A stretch of 64,000 nt of DNA from Powellomyces hirtus (GCA_025526995.1 JAHLKG010000006.1:1227634-1291633), one strand, 5' to 3'. Positions 41,858 to 55,010 are shown, counted from the first letter of the stretch. The notes: a model not told the origin generated them from the sequence alone. A program made the numbers and translations.

Positions 41858-43198
41858 ATTCTACGGAGACTTTAAGTTGCGGCCTGATGGAAGACGCGGG
41901 AACTGTCACTCCGCCAGAGGCTTTTATACGGCGAGGAGCTTAAACACCTCCCTTCTGCGTACAAAAATCATAATTCGATTCATGCTGAGCTCGTTTTGCC
42001 TTCCCTCCAACCGATCCACATGTGCCTGTCGTCAACATCAGCTATCCGAGTCGGGAACATCATGGAAGACGCGTGCGACGCGACTGAGCAGTGCGACGCC
42101 GAGGTGTGCAAAAAGTGTTAAGATTTCAAGCCCGCCGTGGTGCTGCGCAAGTGCAACTCAAAATCTGAGCGACGATGCAGGTGATAAATGACACAGAGAA
42201 TGATGTGATAGACAGCATGGCGTTGGACGAACGCCGGTTTTACCACAAGCCTCAAATGAAGGAGGACAGCAGATACCTGACCTCCCCGGTCTATTTTTGA
42301 CAAGACTCCTTTGTGCTTCAGTCACTTTTGAAGTGGCTGGACCACCCAACATGACCCAGTATCCGACCTGTGAAAATTCAGCCATCTCCGCTATCACAAA
42401 TACTAGGACGGCAAAGTTCGTATTTCCCTCCAACAATCCTCGTTTGTCTCATTCCAAATGCACCTTGGAAAGCAAAGGTCCGCATTTTTCCCTTAGTCGG
42501 TGAAACAGAGGTGGATGACAAGGTGGAATACGCTCGATCTTCGCATGAATATGTCATGCTATCGGGTTGTCCGGGCGCGGATGGATGAGTGAACTCCCTT
42601 TGAAGACGTGGGCAAAAGAAACATCACCACGCGCGATCTGTAACCGTGTGAGACGACTGCCTCCGTGCCTCCGAATTTGCGGCCGCTTGCCGTTTTTAAG
42701 GATTTGTTGGAACATGATCCGGATACGTGCGAGGGAGATGCGATACAGGCATGAACCTGATCCAATAACCCGTCTACTCCAGAGATTGCTTCTCAGTACC
42801 CTGCCTGCTAAAGATCGGAGCTGTATTCTAAACGCATTTAACATAGAGCGCGTACGTTTTCACATCGCGCTAGCTTGGGAACCAGGATTCTGTTTGTGAA
42901 CGGACATACTCAAAAATCACTACAGATGTACCCTGACACTGTGCTATGTCGGTTAATCGGACATATTGGGAGGTCACAGAGCTGAACGGTAATCTGAAAG
43001 AAATACAAGACTGAAAGAAGCCATTGTTGCTGACATAATGTCCACCATTCAGACTCCGCTCCGTTCGGACATCACGCTGACTTGTTTGACCTTGAACGCT
43101 GCGGGTGATAGGACGACGAAGTCCTCCTTAAATAAATATTTTGTCAGCCTTTCACACGTAAATTAATCCGCGAGGGGCCAGAGTCACAGCGCTCCACA
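41858..43198. other. Intergenic, no gene supported
   Basis: Divergent promoter region between the minus-strand helical-bundle gene and pecanex. Short frames on both strands (42,160-42,900) lack any recognisable motif. Confidence 0.4.
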
Positions 43199-46100
43199 AT
43201 GTCAGCACCGCTTCTCAATGACGACAAAGCAAACCTAGCTTCTCGCCGCATCTTCCGGACCCTCTCCGGAGGCCCGCGTCTTGCTCCGGAAGGCACGCCT
43301 ACTTCGAACGCGGTAGCCTTGTGGCTGCTACAGGCAGTCGTGTTTTTTCTGCCTTGGATTGGTGCAGTCATAGTGTACAATGTATGGGACAACGATGGAT
43401 GCTGGTTCGGAAGTGGGCCAAATGTTGGATATGGAGGTACGTCTAGTGCAAGCAGTTATGAAAGGTCCTGAGTGGCTCACCAAAGGTGCTTCACAATAGT
43501 TATCATGTTTCTCTTTTATCTTGCACTACACATTCCAACGGCTCTCATACACGAGAACATTTCCCTCCGTGACGATGAAGAAGATGAAGCGCCCCTGACA
43601 GGACCACCATTTCGGGTGGCTTACATTTACTCGCTTCGTAACCATACAAGCCCGATTAATGCGGCATCCTTGGGTCTCAGAGTACTGCAGACAATCGTCT
43701 CAGGCTTTCTCTTGAGTGCGTGCTTGGCGTATCTAGCACCTGGTCGTTTAGAGGACAGGTACCTGCAGCGTAACAATGTTCGCAACGAGATTTCGAGTCT
43801 AACCCTAACCCTAATCCTAACCCGGCTTACTTCCGCTGGCCTCAATAGATACAACTCGTCCCTCACAGTCTGGCTCAACTACACGTTTGGATGGATTGCC
43901 GTTCTTATGGCACACTGGTCATTGGCAAGGTGAGATAAGTATGCTTGCCTGCGCCGCGACTCCTCACTAAACTGCCAGACTGTAGTTGTCCTCCTCCAGA
44001 ACCTAACACGTACGTATCGACACCGTAATGAAGACGCTCGTTCCACGATGTGCTCAGATTTCTAACCGCGTACCATCTTTTGCCACAGGTTCTATACGGA
44101 AGACCGGTGGCACTTGGATGTGTTTACCCGGCCAATGTATCTGGCTCTGATACTGGGTGTTGCCGGTTTGGAGGTGGGTTCAATTGAAGCGCTCAGTTCG
44201 AAGACACTCTACCGAACCGTAACTATTCCCGTTTAGAGATGGATACCATCCCTGCGGAGCGCTAATAATGGTCTTTGTGTAGTCTGGATGGTTTTGCCAC
44301 TCCTGTGGCTCACTGGTGTTACTCCTTGCCTGCGGATCTTTGTTGCGACGGCGTTTGAAAGGGTAAGCCTCCCTCAGGACTGAGTCATTCAATCACTTCC
44401 ACGCTCATGCCTCATATGCTATGCAGGGTCACACTACGATATTAGGAGCTCCAGCGTGCCTAACCGTGCGAAGAACCATCATTACGTTCTTGGCACTGAC
44501 CATCCCATCCCTCGTCATCACCGCAATTTTGCTCACGCAGGTGTCACTAGTCGCAGGTTGTTGCGCGGCGGCAGCTGCAGGCTGCCTAGCTGCCAGCCGA
44601 GTTTGGGTAGACTTGCACACGGTTTGCGAAAGTCCATCGCGGCGTACATCACCCCTACTTGTACCGCGGATAAATGTGAGAGTAGAATTTGCCTGGCTTG
44701 TCCTCAGAACGGCTTTGACGGCAGGTGTGATAGCCGCAGTTGCGGCCACACGCGGCAAAAGGAATGATGAATTGGAACCTGCAAGCGACGACGACCATCC
44801 AGGAACAATTGTGCTCTTGATCATTGTTGCTTCGATGACGTTATTAGCGCTTCTTACGCGCGAGTTGCAAAGCCTCTACGTACCATCCGTCATTCCGATC
44901 TTTCGTAATCCTCTTCGAGTGTTCCGCAGCTCTGATTCGATTGGTGAAGATGGGAGCAGCACGACTGATGAAACTTTCGCCGACGACATCACGTGGGGCG
45001 TCGGGATTCTTTACATGACAGCCCAGACCGGGCTTCCATTCATGACCATGGCTTATATCCTGTCTCGCTGCGTTTTATCTCCACCGGATACTACTCAGTG
45101 GGCGTGGGCCACCGTAGTGATGGTCCGCGCGTTCAGATATTCGTGGATGCGACCGGTGAAAGCGGGAATCATTGTGTGCATCGTCGCTGCGCTTGATACC
45201 GGATTATGGACAGACTGGCGGATACTGCATGTGGGAACAAGACTGCTGATAGTTACAGTTGTTTGGGAGGCAGCCGCGCGAGCCTGGTGGAAGCTTGGAT
45301 TCTGGGCAATGACGCTTGGCAGCTTTTTGGTGAGTTGAAGTCTTTATGCATCTGTCACCGACTTCTTTGGTAGTTGTCTACCATAGTGAATCTCAATGAT
45401 GTTTCTTCTCCAGACACAGAAAAAAGAGAGACGTCCGAACTGGTTCCCATATCTCATCGTTAGCCTTATAACCGCACCACCGGTCATTCTCATCAGCAGC
45501 GTACTAGACGCTCCAATGATGCCTGTTCTCGGAACTCCTATTTTCTGGATGGGGTTTCCGCGCCCTACTCGGTTTTGGCCGTCACTAGGTAAACTATTCC
45601 CCCCCCAAAGTGGTCGCTGTGTAGTGTCAAATACTTATGGCCAAAACAGATGGCGATTATACCCCTTCGTCCGACTCTCATCTGTACGCCACTCTTCTCC
45701 CGACCCTCCTTCCGCGCATCTCATATGCACTTGCACTCGGTCGCATACCGTCACTGGATCCGTCGGGCAATGTGCTTCTCGCACGTTTGGGCTCCCGGCT
45801 TCTGCTTATCCGATGCGTTGAGTCTTACTTTGAGGGCCCAGTATGTGTCGTCACTGGCGGTGAGCTCGAGCCGACAAGTTGCCATGCTCGCGAAGGGGTT
45901 ATTGTGGACAATTTGCTTGAAGATGCGTTTAGTGGCACGACGGGATGGATAAACAAAAACATGGGAAATACTCTTCAGGTAGCCGGAGCTATACGCTCTT
46001 GGAACCCTAATTAATCTTATCCCAGTGCTAATCTTTTGATTACCGTCCAGCCCACATCAGTCGTAGTGACTGATGCTTACACCGATACTCGCTCGGTCAC

Positions 46101-47760
46101 CAGTGGTGTGCTCGACAGTAATGCTGCTTTACGTCAGATCCCGGACGCTTTCTTGAAGGCACTTGTCTGGCTTCTGATAAAAGATTTTGGTTTGAAGAAA
46201 GTGAAAAAGTAAGCGTCGCACCGCCTTTTTCTGACTGTCGGATCTGAAGTGATCACTGACATCCATTGTCTGCCAGGCATGTGGCAGCTCTCCCACAGCT
46301 GAGTCGTGAGGCTCTACAATCGTCCATGGGGCGCTTTCCAACAAAGTGGTATGATTTCATCACATTTCTGGAGATGCGAACAAACAAGGATCGTCCGATG
46401 CAAACACCACGCACAGCGGAACAACGAAAGATTGTGCAATCAGCAATTGTAGATATGCCCGGTGACGAAGAGTTTGGTTCTGCGTCGAGGGATTCCCTCA
46501 AGCGACCCAACCAGCGGCGAGTAGCTAATTCATCCAGCGAGGCGGAGGATGGAATTAGCGTTCTTGCCAGCGTTTGTTTTACGATTGTGTTTGGCATCAG
46601 TTGAGTATCGCGAACCTGCAGCTCTCGCTCCAGTCGCAATATCTGACCAATATTCCTGTACCTATAGCTTCGCCTCCTTCTGCCACATCTCTCCTTATTC
46701 CCGATCAGGACTGCCTTCTAAGATTCTACCGAGGGGACCTCCCTGTAGCTCCAGCATCAGCTCGCGCCTGGCTCACGCATCCGGATCGCGTGGAGCTTCG
46801 CTCCCTTGTTCTTCTAGCCGCACGGTATTCTGTCCGCACGGTATTTGAGCGAGCGGGTCAAAACGGTGCCATGAATGAAGCATTTGATGTCTCAGACGTA
46901 AGCAACCTGCTCTGCGGTTTCCAATTTCTCATTTTGATTTAACTGGCCCTCTCTGTTGTCCAGACCTTGCTGAAAATGTACCACACGAGGCATCATACCT
47001 CTCTGGATCCATCTTCAGCGCATACTCTGGCCCGCGCACATGCGTTCGATACGGCGTCTACACCCAGCGCATGGCAAGCTGCTTTAGAATCAAAAACCGA
47101 CCTGCTCTTTGGATTGGCTGTTGCACCACCATCTGCGGGATACACTGGAACGCGGCTCACTGTACGGACAGTGCGCCGAGAGAAAGATGTTGCTTGCTGG
47201 GTTGGGACCATCAATGGGGAAGGCTGTAAGGTATGGAGCCGGAGAGAGGTGCAATAAAAAGCCGGACATTTCAGAGTCCTCATGATGTTCTTGCATCATA
47301 GGGAATTTGGGCTAATCTGGTCTTGGAACTCCTGTATTTGACCAATGATGATGATGGTAACGTGTCTCAATCGCTTCTACCCGACGCCTGTATCCGTCTT
47401 AACAAATATCTCCTGCACATCAGAGCGATATAGTATCCAAGCTCATGAGGTAGGTTACATATTTGGAAGGAGGGCGTGGAGAGGTCGCACATGTGTCCGC
47501 ACAAACCAGATCAGGGAGACAATGACATGAAATCTCACGAATGCCCTCCATATTTTCGTACGCTGATCGAATAGAGTCTTCTACGCAACCTCACGGTGCA
47601 AACAGCAAATCCGCCCCTCGGATATCCGCTCTACGTGTCCCAGGCGACAATGACGCTCCCATTCCCCGGTCAATCATGCCTTACCGGAATGTTTCCAGGC
47701 GCCCGGAAGCGCACCTCTGCGCGTGTACATGCGACGGGTCTCCGTGGCGAGAAGGAATAG
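43199..47760 (+). CDS. Pecanex-like multi-pass membrane protein
   Basis: A gene of more than ten exons starting at ATG 43,199 (MSAPLLNDDKAN) and ending at TAG 47,758-47,760. The N-terminal two thirds is a series of hydrophobic helices (WLLQAVVFFLPWIGAVIVYN; MFLFYLALHIPTALI; LLIIVASMTLLALL and more). The C-terminal pecanex domain is identified by VLGTPIFWMGFPRPTRFWPS, then GELEPTSCHAREG (family: GLELQxTSCHxxEA), VVVTDAYTDTRSVTSGVLD, and the closing NPPLGYPLYVS. Pecanex proteins sit in the ER and Golgi; in flies one member is needed for Notch signalling, but the fungal role is unknown. The neighbour IFT43 is convergent. A coding-like stretch at 47,815-47,999 might be an alternative last exon. 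Confidence 0.85.
43799..43823 (+). repeat. Interstitial telomeric repeat inside the pecanex gene
   Basis: About four CCCTAA units, one with a T-for-C change (CCCTAATCC). They lie in a segment that is either an intron ending CAATAG at 43,849 or in-frame coding sequence. Confidence 0.9.
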
Positions 47761-48074
47761 ACCTACAACATATGTACTTATAATCAACATACTCGACCCA
47801 CCTCTTTTCCTCTAACGCTTGGGTCTCGCGCCACGAAGTCGCATGTATGGCTTTATGAATACTACAAAGAACTGTCTCGCGCAGTACACCAAGCCGATGA
47901 GGTTCATGCGGTGGTGGTTGATGCCGTCGGTGAAGACGAAACGAATTGCTTTCGAAGTTCTTTGCGAGATGCTCGACATCCCATCCGCGTGCGAGCGGTG
48001 AGCATGATTTTTTTCTATGTATATAGACACTGAAAAGAGGGGTCCCAAAAAAACACTGCTTATAATTGATTACA
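47761..48074. other. Intergenic between convergent pecanex and IFT43
   Basis: Holds open frames on both strands (47,812-48,048) but none with a recognisable product. Confidence 0.4.
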
Positions 48075-49007
48075 TCACACACTCGCACCCGGCGGTTCCG
48101 GATGCAAATCGCTCGTCACCTGCATAGCATACCGATGAGCGGATGTTGGGGGGAGGGCTGGATGCGCTGCGTGTTTTCTTTTGTTTGTCATCTCACCTCT
48201 GTAAAAACCACATCCCAATCCCAATGCACGTCCGGCTCCACCAGTTGGTCGGGCGGGTTGAGCGCCATCGCAACGAGGAGGGAGACGTCGATCCCGGCGA
48301 GTGATGTCGGGGGCTAAAAAACCCGAAAAAGCGCCAATCAACCCCAAACTCCTCAATTGCCCCCCCCCCCCCCCCCACTGTTTTTTTTTCTCTCGTACCT
48401 CAATCAACTGCCCACTACTCGCGACCAACTCGCCATCGAGTTCCTGCATCGTTTTGAAGCGGTTGACTTTGACCGCGGGCGCCGAGGCGACGGTTACCAG
48501 CAGGTCCGCGTCCGCCACGTCTTCGAGGTCCGGGATGATGACGGTGACTGTGGGTGATGCAAATCAGAACATGAATAAAGTGAGCGCAATCCATTGTTAC
48601 TGAACGATTACGATTACAATACCGGCATCCTCAACGCCCTGTCCAATCGTAGTATGTTTCCTGCACGCGTTTCAAAAGAACAAGCCCATCAATATCCTAT
48701 CCTCCGCATGCCCTCCGACATCCACCCACCTGATCTTCTCCTTCTCCTTCTCCTTTCCCTCCTCCTCTTTCCCCTCCCCCACCTCCCACGCACTCTCCAA
48801 CTTCACCCCCTCCTCTTTACCCCGTCCGCTTGCGAGATTCTCGGTACTATTATACGCCTTATGTTTGCGTCGTCCATGGGGTTTAGGCGGCGGGCGGGAA
48901 GGGGGCGGCGAGGCGCGGGAATCAAGTTTGTCGCTGGTGGCAATGTCGGAGAGTGCGCCCGCGAGAGAAGTGCTGAGGGCGGGGTTGAGGCCGAGATGGG
49001 ATGACAT
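48075..49007 (-). CDS. IFT43: Intraflagellar transport protein 43 (IFT-A subunit)
   Basis: Peripheral subunit of IFT complex A, which drives retrograde transport in cilia and flagella. Five exons in consistent phase: 49,007-48,726, a 16-nt microexon 48,638-48,623, 48,547-48,399, 48,313-48,197 and 48,119-48,075, giving 202 residues. The conserved C-terminal half is clear: VIIPDLEDV, VASAPAVKVNRF and ELDGELV, then LAGIDVSLLVAMALNPPDQL, DVHWDWDVVFTEV and a short tail. The N-terminal exon is Lys/Glu-rich and poorly conserved, as in the family. Without the microexon the frame does not connect. Its presence shows the organism makes, or descends from ancestors with, a flagellum. It is divergent from the helicase gene, with 94 bp between the start codons. 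Confidence 0.85.
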
Positions 49008-49101
49008 TTTGTTTTATGGTGAAGACAGAGGTTGAAATGGTTAAGACGCGTTTGAGTCGCGTGGACGTTGCTTCGTGGCATTCCTCAAAAAAAGAAAAAG
49101 C
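49008..49101. promoter_or_regulatory. 94-bp divergent promoter of IFT43 and the DHX29-like helicase
   Basis: The space between the two start codons. It has no TATA box. Both 5' leaders and promoters must fit here or extend into the coding parts. Confidence 0.5.
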
Positions 49102-52100
49102 ATGGCTGGCAAGAAAAAGAAGAAGGCGGCAGTCCCGCCAGGTCTTGTTCGTGGTTATGCTACTCAGAGCATCCAGAAAGTCAAAGTCGTTCCAGAACCG
49201 GAACTGGTGCCCGAAACCGCGGCTCCTGCCCCCGAAGCTGAAGTGACGGCTCCTTCGGTATCAGAAAGCCGTGTGGATAAGGAGGAAGACGATACGGGAT
49301 TTGAAAGCGTAGCTACTGCAACGAAGGATTCCGCTGAACAAGATGGGCGCCTAGCCGTCTTGAAAGTCGAGGCGGAAACTCTGCGAGTTGATCGTCGACG
49401 CAATGCTTTGGCCAAAGACGCTGCGGTCCCATTGATAAAGCTCAGCGATGTTTCGGAGAAGGAAATCATGAACTTTGTACAAGAGCAAAGAGCTCTAGAA
49501 AGCACAGGTGAGGTGCGAGAATTGTGAGTCAAACTCTGGAACGGGTTACCGACTGTGGTAGCCACATGTTAGATTGGTTCGCAACAGAAAGCAACGAGGC
49601 CACGTCCCGTGTAAAACTTCAAACGACATATTTGACACTTGAAAAGATTGGATTTGCGCCGCTTGCAATTGAACATGCCATGGAAGCAGTTGGCGGACAA
49701 AACATTCCCAGAATTCTAGATTGGGTTCGTTATATGCCCTCTTCCTTCCTAATACGTGACCTATATGTCATCTAATGTCTTCGAACAGCTGTGTTTGTCT
49801 TTACCGCTTGATCAGTTGCCAACCGGATTCACCGATAAGATAGATCATGTGGAAGGTTCGCCGCTCTTCGAGTCTCTGCCGATCATAGCCAGTTCTAACT
49901 CGTCTCGGTAGAGAGTGCTAAAAAGTTGGCGAAACTGGCCGCGGAGCAAGAGAAGCAGAAGAACCTGACAGCTGTACAGGAAGATGTTAAGGTCCCCACG
50001 CCGCCCTCACGTTCAACGACTGCCGGAGCCGGCAAGTCGGATCAAGACATGAAGAACTGGATTCTGAACACGACCTGGGATGTGAGTCTGAACTGTAAGC
50101 AGATATCACCACATCTGCTATGATTTGCAGAAACTCATGGTTTCGAGCAGGATTCTGAGTCTGAATCTGAGGGCGCTGAAGACGACGAGTTTGCAAATGA
50201 GCCACCCACGGAACGTTACGCTCGTTTGTTCCTCGATCTTGAGGAGAAGAAATACCAAGCCGCAGTGGCAAAAGCTGGCGGTGATACTGACAAACAAAAG
50301 GAGCTGGAAAAGAGCATGCGCGGGGTCAGAAACGGTCTGAAACAGGCTGCGAGCCAGAAGAAATATAAAGCTGATCAAGCTCAGAAGATCATTGATGCCA
50401 ACAAAGTCACTCGTCCACCGATACCTACAGTAGCAAAGGTAGCACCCGTCGAGGCGAGAGAGTCCACGTTGGAAACGCCTGCATCAGCCTCCGACACTGA
50501 AATAGATATGCTTCCCGATCTCAACGCGCTGTTCGACGAGTCCCCACCTGATACCTCATCTGCCCTGCCTAAAGCAGCGCTGCGCACCCGAATACTTAGC
50601 CTTCCGATAGCATCCAATTGGACGGGCAAAACGCCCAAGCAGTTATTGCAAGAGTGGGTCTCACGGAAGTCCCGTGGAACAAACATCAAGTACTATAGAA
50701 TCCAGGACGAAACGGCAGGACTTAGGGCTGGTGTTTGTTTCACGGGCGGCACTGGGAAAGTCATCGAGAATGGCATGTGCATTGAGATGGATCCAGCCGA
50801 CAGAGTTGAGAAATGGAAAGAAGGGGAGGAATGCACGGCGGCCGTAGCGTTGTATGCGCTTGCGTCTGACCTTCCTCTGAATCGCTCGCTTCCACCTGCT
50901 TTCCGTGACTTGTGGCTGGAATGGGTTGCACGAGATAAGAATGCGTCGATGGAAGAGCAGTCTGCCTTTGACGCCCGCCGTGTTGCTTTCGTGGATTCTT
51001 TTGTAAATGTTCGAAATGCCAGGTTGAAACTATATCAGCGCACCGTTGGAAGTGACGACAGTCTGGATGTGAGCCGTGAACCCATGCCCGAAACTGGATA
51101 TCCCACCTGTTTGGGCAACGTCGAGCCCGATGCACTTCAGCTCAAGATGAACCAAAGATTACAATCTGGTCCATACCGAAGATTGCTGAACCAACGGCAA
51201 GGGCTACCCGTTTACGCCATGCGCGCTTCCATAATGGATGTGATCAGGCAACATCGGGTCATTGTCGTCTCTGGCGAGACCGGAAGTGGGAAAAGTACAC
51301 AGATTCCCCAATTTATCGTCGAAGATGCCATAGCTCGCGGGGACGCATCATGTCGCGTTGTTTGCACACAGCCTCGGCGAATATCCGCCATTTCCATCGC
51401 GTCTCGTGTTTCGGAGGAGTTGGGGGATTTGCCTGGTCGCGTCGGTTATGATGACTCGTGGGTGGGATACCAGGTGCGGTTGGAGAACCGCGTCGGAAGA
51501 GAAACTCTCCTGACGTTCTGCACCATCGGTATTTTGTTGAAACGGCTCGAGAGTGATAACGGGCTGCGGGATGTGACCCACGTGGTTGTTGACGAAGTAC
51601 ATGAGAGAAGCCTTGACTCGGATTTCCTTATTCTTTGTTTGAAGCGACTGCTGCAGCGGCGAGGAGATCTGACAATCATTCTTATGTCAGCTACGGCCGA
51701 TGCGGATCGTTTTGCCACCTATTTCGAACGAATCCCCGGTGTAGGGAACGTACCGTGTTTGCATGTCCCGGGTCGGACATTCCCCGTTGTCACGCACTTC
51801 TTGGAGGACGCCATCGAGGCGACGGGGTTTGTTGTTGAGGGAGGTGATCGTGACAAAAACGTCCGGGATGCAGGATTTGTGAATGTTTCCGCTGGTGGCG
51901 GAAAGATGCATAAAGTGCGTGTACAGTGGGACTCTGAAGCTGTTGGCAGTCGAAATCATCGATCTGTCAATAAGCAAGGAGGCGACTTCAACGAAGATGA
52001 TAATGATGATGATGATGAGGATGATGAAGAGGATCTGGATGAAAACGTTGATCCAACTACGTCGAGCTGGCAAGCGACCACAGATATGGTTGATCGTAGC

Positions 52101-53887
52101 TATTCGTCCGCAACCCTGAGGACCCTGGATTTGATAAATCCCCGCAGAATCAATTTTGACCTTCTGGACACGCTCATTCGCTATGTCTGTGATGGTAACA
52201 TGCAAATGGACGAAGGTTCACGAGGCAGCGTGCTTGTGTTCCTTCCCGGTATTGGCGAGATAAAGACCATGCTGGACCGTCTTGCCGGGCAGCGAGGCCT
52301 GTGGGTGCTAAGTCTCCACAGTAGTCTCGGGACGGGCGATCAAGGAAAGGTGTTTCAATCTGTTCCACCGGGGCAAACCAAAGTCGTCCTCGCCACGAAT
52401 ATTGCCGAGACAGGAATCACAATTCCGGACGTGACAGTCGTGATTGACACAATGCGGGCGCGGGAGGTTCAGTTCGATCGGAAGCGGAATGTTACGCGGT
52501 TGACGGAAGTACTGGTCAGCAAGGCGAACGCGCTGCAACGGAGAGGACGTGCCGGACGCGTACGGGAAGGTGTCTGCTGGCACTTGGTAGATCGGGAGCA
52601 ATGGGACCGGGTGGCCAGCTACCGACCACCAGAGATGGTCAGAGTGCCCTTGGACGAGGTGTGCTTGAGGGTGCGCGCGTGTGGATTTGAGGGAACCGTT
52701 GGAGCTATCCTGAACGGATGTGTTGATTCGCCTCCCGAAAAGAATGTTGAGCGGGCGATCGAAGGACTGAAAATGGTACGATATGCTAACCGATGGATCC
52801 AAGCGGTGACAGGCCAAAATTCTCATGTTTTTTTCATATGCAGATCCAAGCCTTCACACCGGATGAACAACTTACGCCGCTTGGTCGCAAACTCTCCCAC
52901 CTACCACTTGACACTCGACTCGGTAAAATGCTCCTAACAGCCGCCGCCTTGCGGTGCCTCGACCCCGTGCTAACCATTTGCGCCGTCATCAGCTGCGGCA
53001 AAAGCTTGTTCCTCTCTGGCGCCAGTGGGGACCGATGGCGAGAATTCGTTTGGGGCGCTAGCGACCTCATGATGGCCGCCAAGGCGTTTGATGCGTACCG
53101 AGCCATCGACGCACCATTCCGAATCCGTCGCGCGTGGTGCGAGAAGAAGGAGTTGAGTTTCGAGGTAATGGGATTTGTGGAGGAGACGAGAACGCAGATC
53201 ATCAAGGCGCTGCTCGACTGCCGAGTGGTCAGCAAGCGAACACTGGATTCGTCCAAAGTCCGTGGGATAGCCGTTGACCCCCTATTCAACACGCACGCCG
53301 ACAACCCCGACGTGGTCGCAACAGCCATTGCGGCGGGAGCGTACCCCAACGTGTTCATCATGCACCCTGCGCCTACGGTTGCAGGCCGGACTGACACGAC
53401 GCCTGTGACGCTCCACGCACCTGGCCATGCGACGCCCTTGTACCGGCTGCACAAAACCAGCGCGCTGATCAAAACCCTCAGTCCTGCGGGAGTCAAAGAA
53501 TTGGCCGGACGCACATGGGGCGTTGCGTATGCGGTGCGGGCGGGCAACATTGGATTCAACACCATGGCGTGCTGGGACTACACCTCTGTGCCGCCGGTGG
53601 CGCTCTGGTGCCTTGCTGGCCCACACATCGAAGTCCAGCACCGGCTGGGTACGTTGGAAGCGCAGAGTACGCCGTCGTCGTCATCGTCATCATCGACCTC
53701 GGCAACAGCCCCGTCGTTTACCGTCCGTTGTGCGCCCCGGTCGGCGACTGCGTTATGCGTCCTTGCGAAAGCGGTGCGCGCCGTGATAGGTCGAAGGTTG
53801 GTTGCGGACGATGCGGGAGGCGACAAGGAGGGGGTGCAGAAGGACGAACGCATCATGGATCTGTTCCTGAGAGTCATGGCGGGCTGA
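49102..53887 (+). CDS. DHX29: DHX29-type DExH RNA helicase
   Basis: Ribosome-associated helicase that helps 43S complexes scan structured 5' leaders. Six exons (49,102-49,523; 49,562-49,724; 49,789-49,855; 49,912-50,081; 50,151-52,775; 52,844-53,887) give 1496 residues. The first intron is only 38 nt. The N-terminus (KKKKAAVPPGLVRGYATQSI) and the UBA-like segment (TLEKIGFAPLAIEHAMEAVG) are DHX29-like. Helicase motifs: I GETGSGKST (about 648-656), Ia TQPRR, II DEVH (about 756-759; DEVH rather than DEAH, as in DHX29), III SAT, then TNIAETGI and QRRGRAGR (about 1070). An acidic Asp/Glu run (about 890-915) separates the two RecA domains. Ratchet, HA2 and OB regions fill exon 6. Confidence 0.9.
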
Positions 53888-53970
53888 AAACTTTCATGCG
53901 CAACCTCACCGGCGTGCCAGCACCATCTTTTCTGACCCACCATCTACCAAACCTACCCTGTTGTTTATAC

Positions 53971-54328
53971 AATGCGATTATACGGGTCCGCGCTTGTCCC
54001 TGAGCTGCCGCAATTTGCACCAAGTGGTTATGGTCGTGCAACCTCATCCATGACGCATTTTGCTATTGTAGGCATGGCAGTGCTAGCACCCATAGTTCTA
54101 GCCACATCCATTGCTGGCTGTGGTGGTCTCTACTAAATGTCAATTCCCCAGCTACACCTCCTAGTCGTCGCGCTCGTCGTCAGCATCGCCGTCCACATAG
54201 TCGTTGGACAAGTGGCTCTGAAAGAAAGCAATATCGCAAGCGCGAGCATGGCGGCAGCTCAAGTATGGGCCGGTGCGATGGAAACGGACCGAATGACGAT
54301 TCAGACAGATTTTGCGTGCTGCGGATAG
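53971..54328 (+). pseudogene. Tetraspanin-like fragment
   Basis: One frame gives a hydrophobic helix ending GCGGLY, a TAA (54,134-54,136), a second helix (LHLLVVALVVSIAVHIVVG) and then TDFACCG followed by a stop. This is the layout of tetraspanin TM2, TM3 and the CCG of the large loop, without TM1, TM4 or the rest of the loop. No intron in correct phase removes the TAA. It is most likely a gene relic. Confidence 0.4.
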
Positions 54329-54471
54329 ATCCAGATGGGAGGCACGAGCAGCCTCCGTTCTGCTGCTGATGGGCACCTGTGTATGCAGATGCAGAGTTGC
54401 GACAATCTGGTGAAGGCTTGGAGTTCGACTTTGTGGTGTAAGACCGTTGAGAAGGCGACGAGGAGTTGAAT

Positions 54472-54759
54472 TCATTGAGAACTCGACCAAAGGCAACCTT
54501 GGCGTTTCGAAGCCCATGTAACGGGGCCCGCATTTCCAATGCAGAAAATGTAGCCAGTGATCGACCATTGATCAATTATGTTGTTTCCCCAATCGGAGTC
54601 GCTAAACCTGTTAAGAGTAAGGTTAGTGCCGCCAATGCAGAGGCTGAATGCTGATGTTCCCCGTAGGTAACGAAGGACGCATTTTGCAGCTTGCAAATGT
54701 TGAGGTGAGGGGTTCTCAGTATTGGAGATATCAGCGGTTGTCGTGAATAGATTCAACAA
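54472..54759 (-). mobile_element. Ty1/Copia pol fragment
   Basis: A 95-codon piece spanning the RT-RNase H junction of a Copia element (AAKCVLRYLRGT, SDSDWG, ITGYIF, VTWASKRQ). It is clearly a different family from the copy at 12,559, and is truncated at both ends. Confidence 0.88.
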
Positions 54760-54888
54760 TTGCAGAAAGAATGGTGGTAACTCGAACTAGACTGCCTTCG
54801 TTGGGGGTTACAGTACTCTGCTCAATGCAGAACAGCAATGTAGCTGTCAGTAAACACACAGAGATGTAAGGTATGTGAATGTATTTAC

Positions 54889-55010
54889 AGTCCCCTGCTT
54901 GCAAGCGACGAGCTGGAATGGGCAAACGACGAGATCTCGAGATCTCTCACGCATATGCAACATATCACCCTTGCACCCCACACAGCGCGCTGCGGTAGTA
55001 GCATCAATAG
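54889..55010 (+). mobile_element. Second Tc1-like fragment (5' end only)
   Basis: Starts CAGTCCCCTG, then matches the 5' flank and first codons of the neighbouring transposase (PTQRAAVVAS against PTQRAAIVAL) on the opposite strand, and ends after about 120 bp. Confidence 0.75.
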
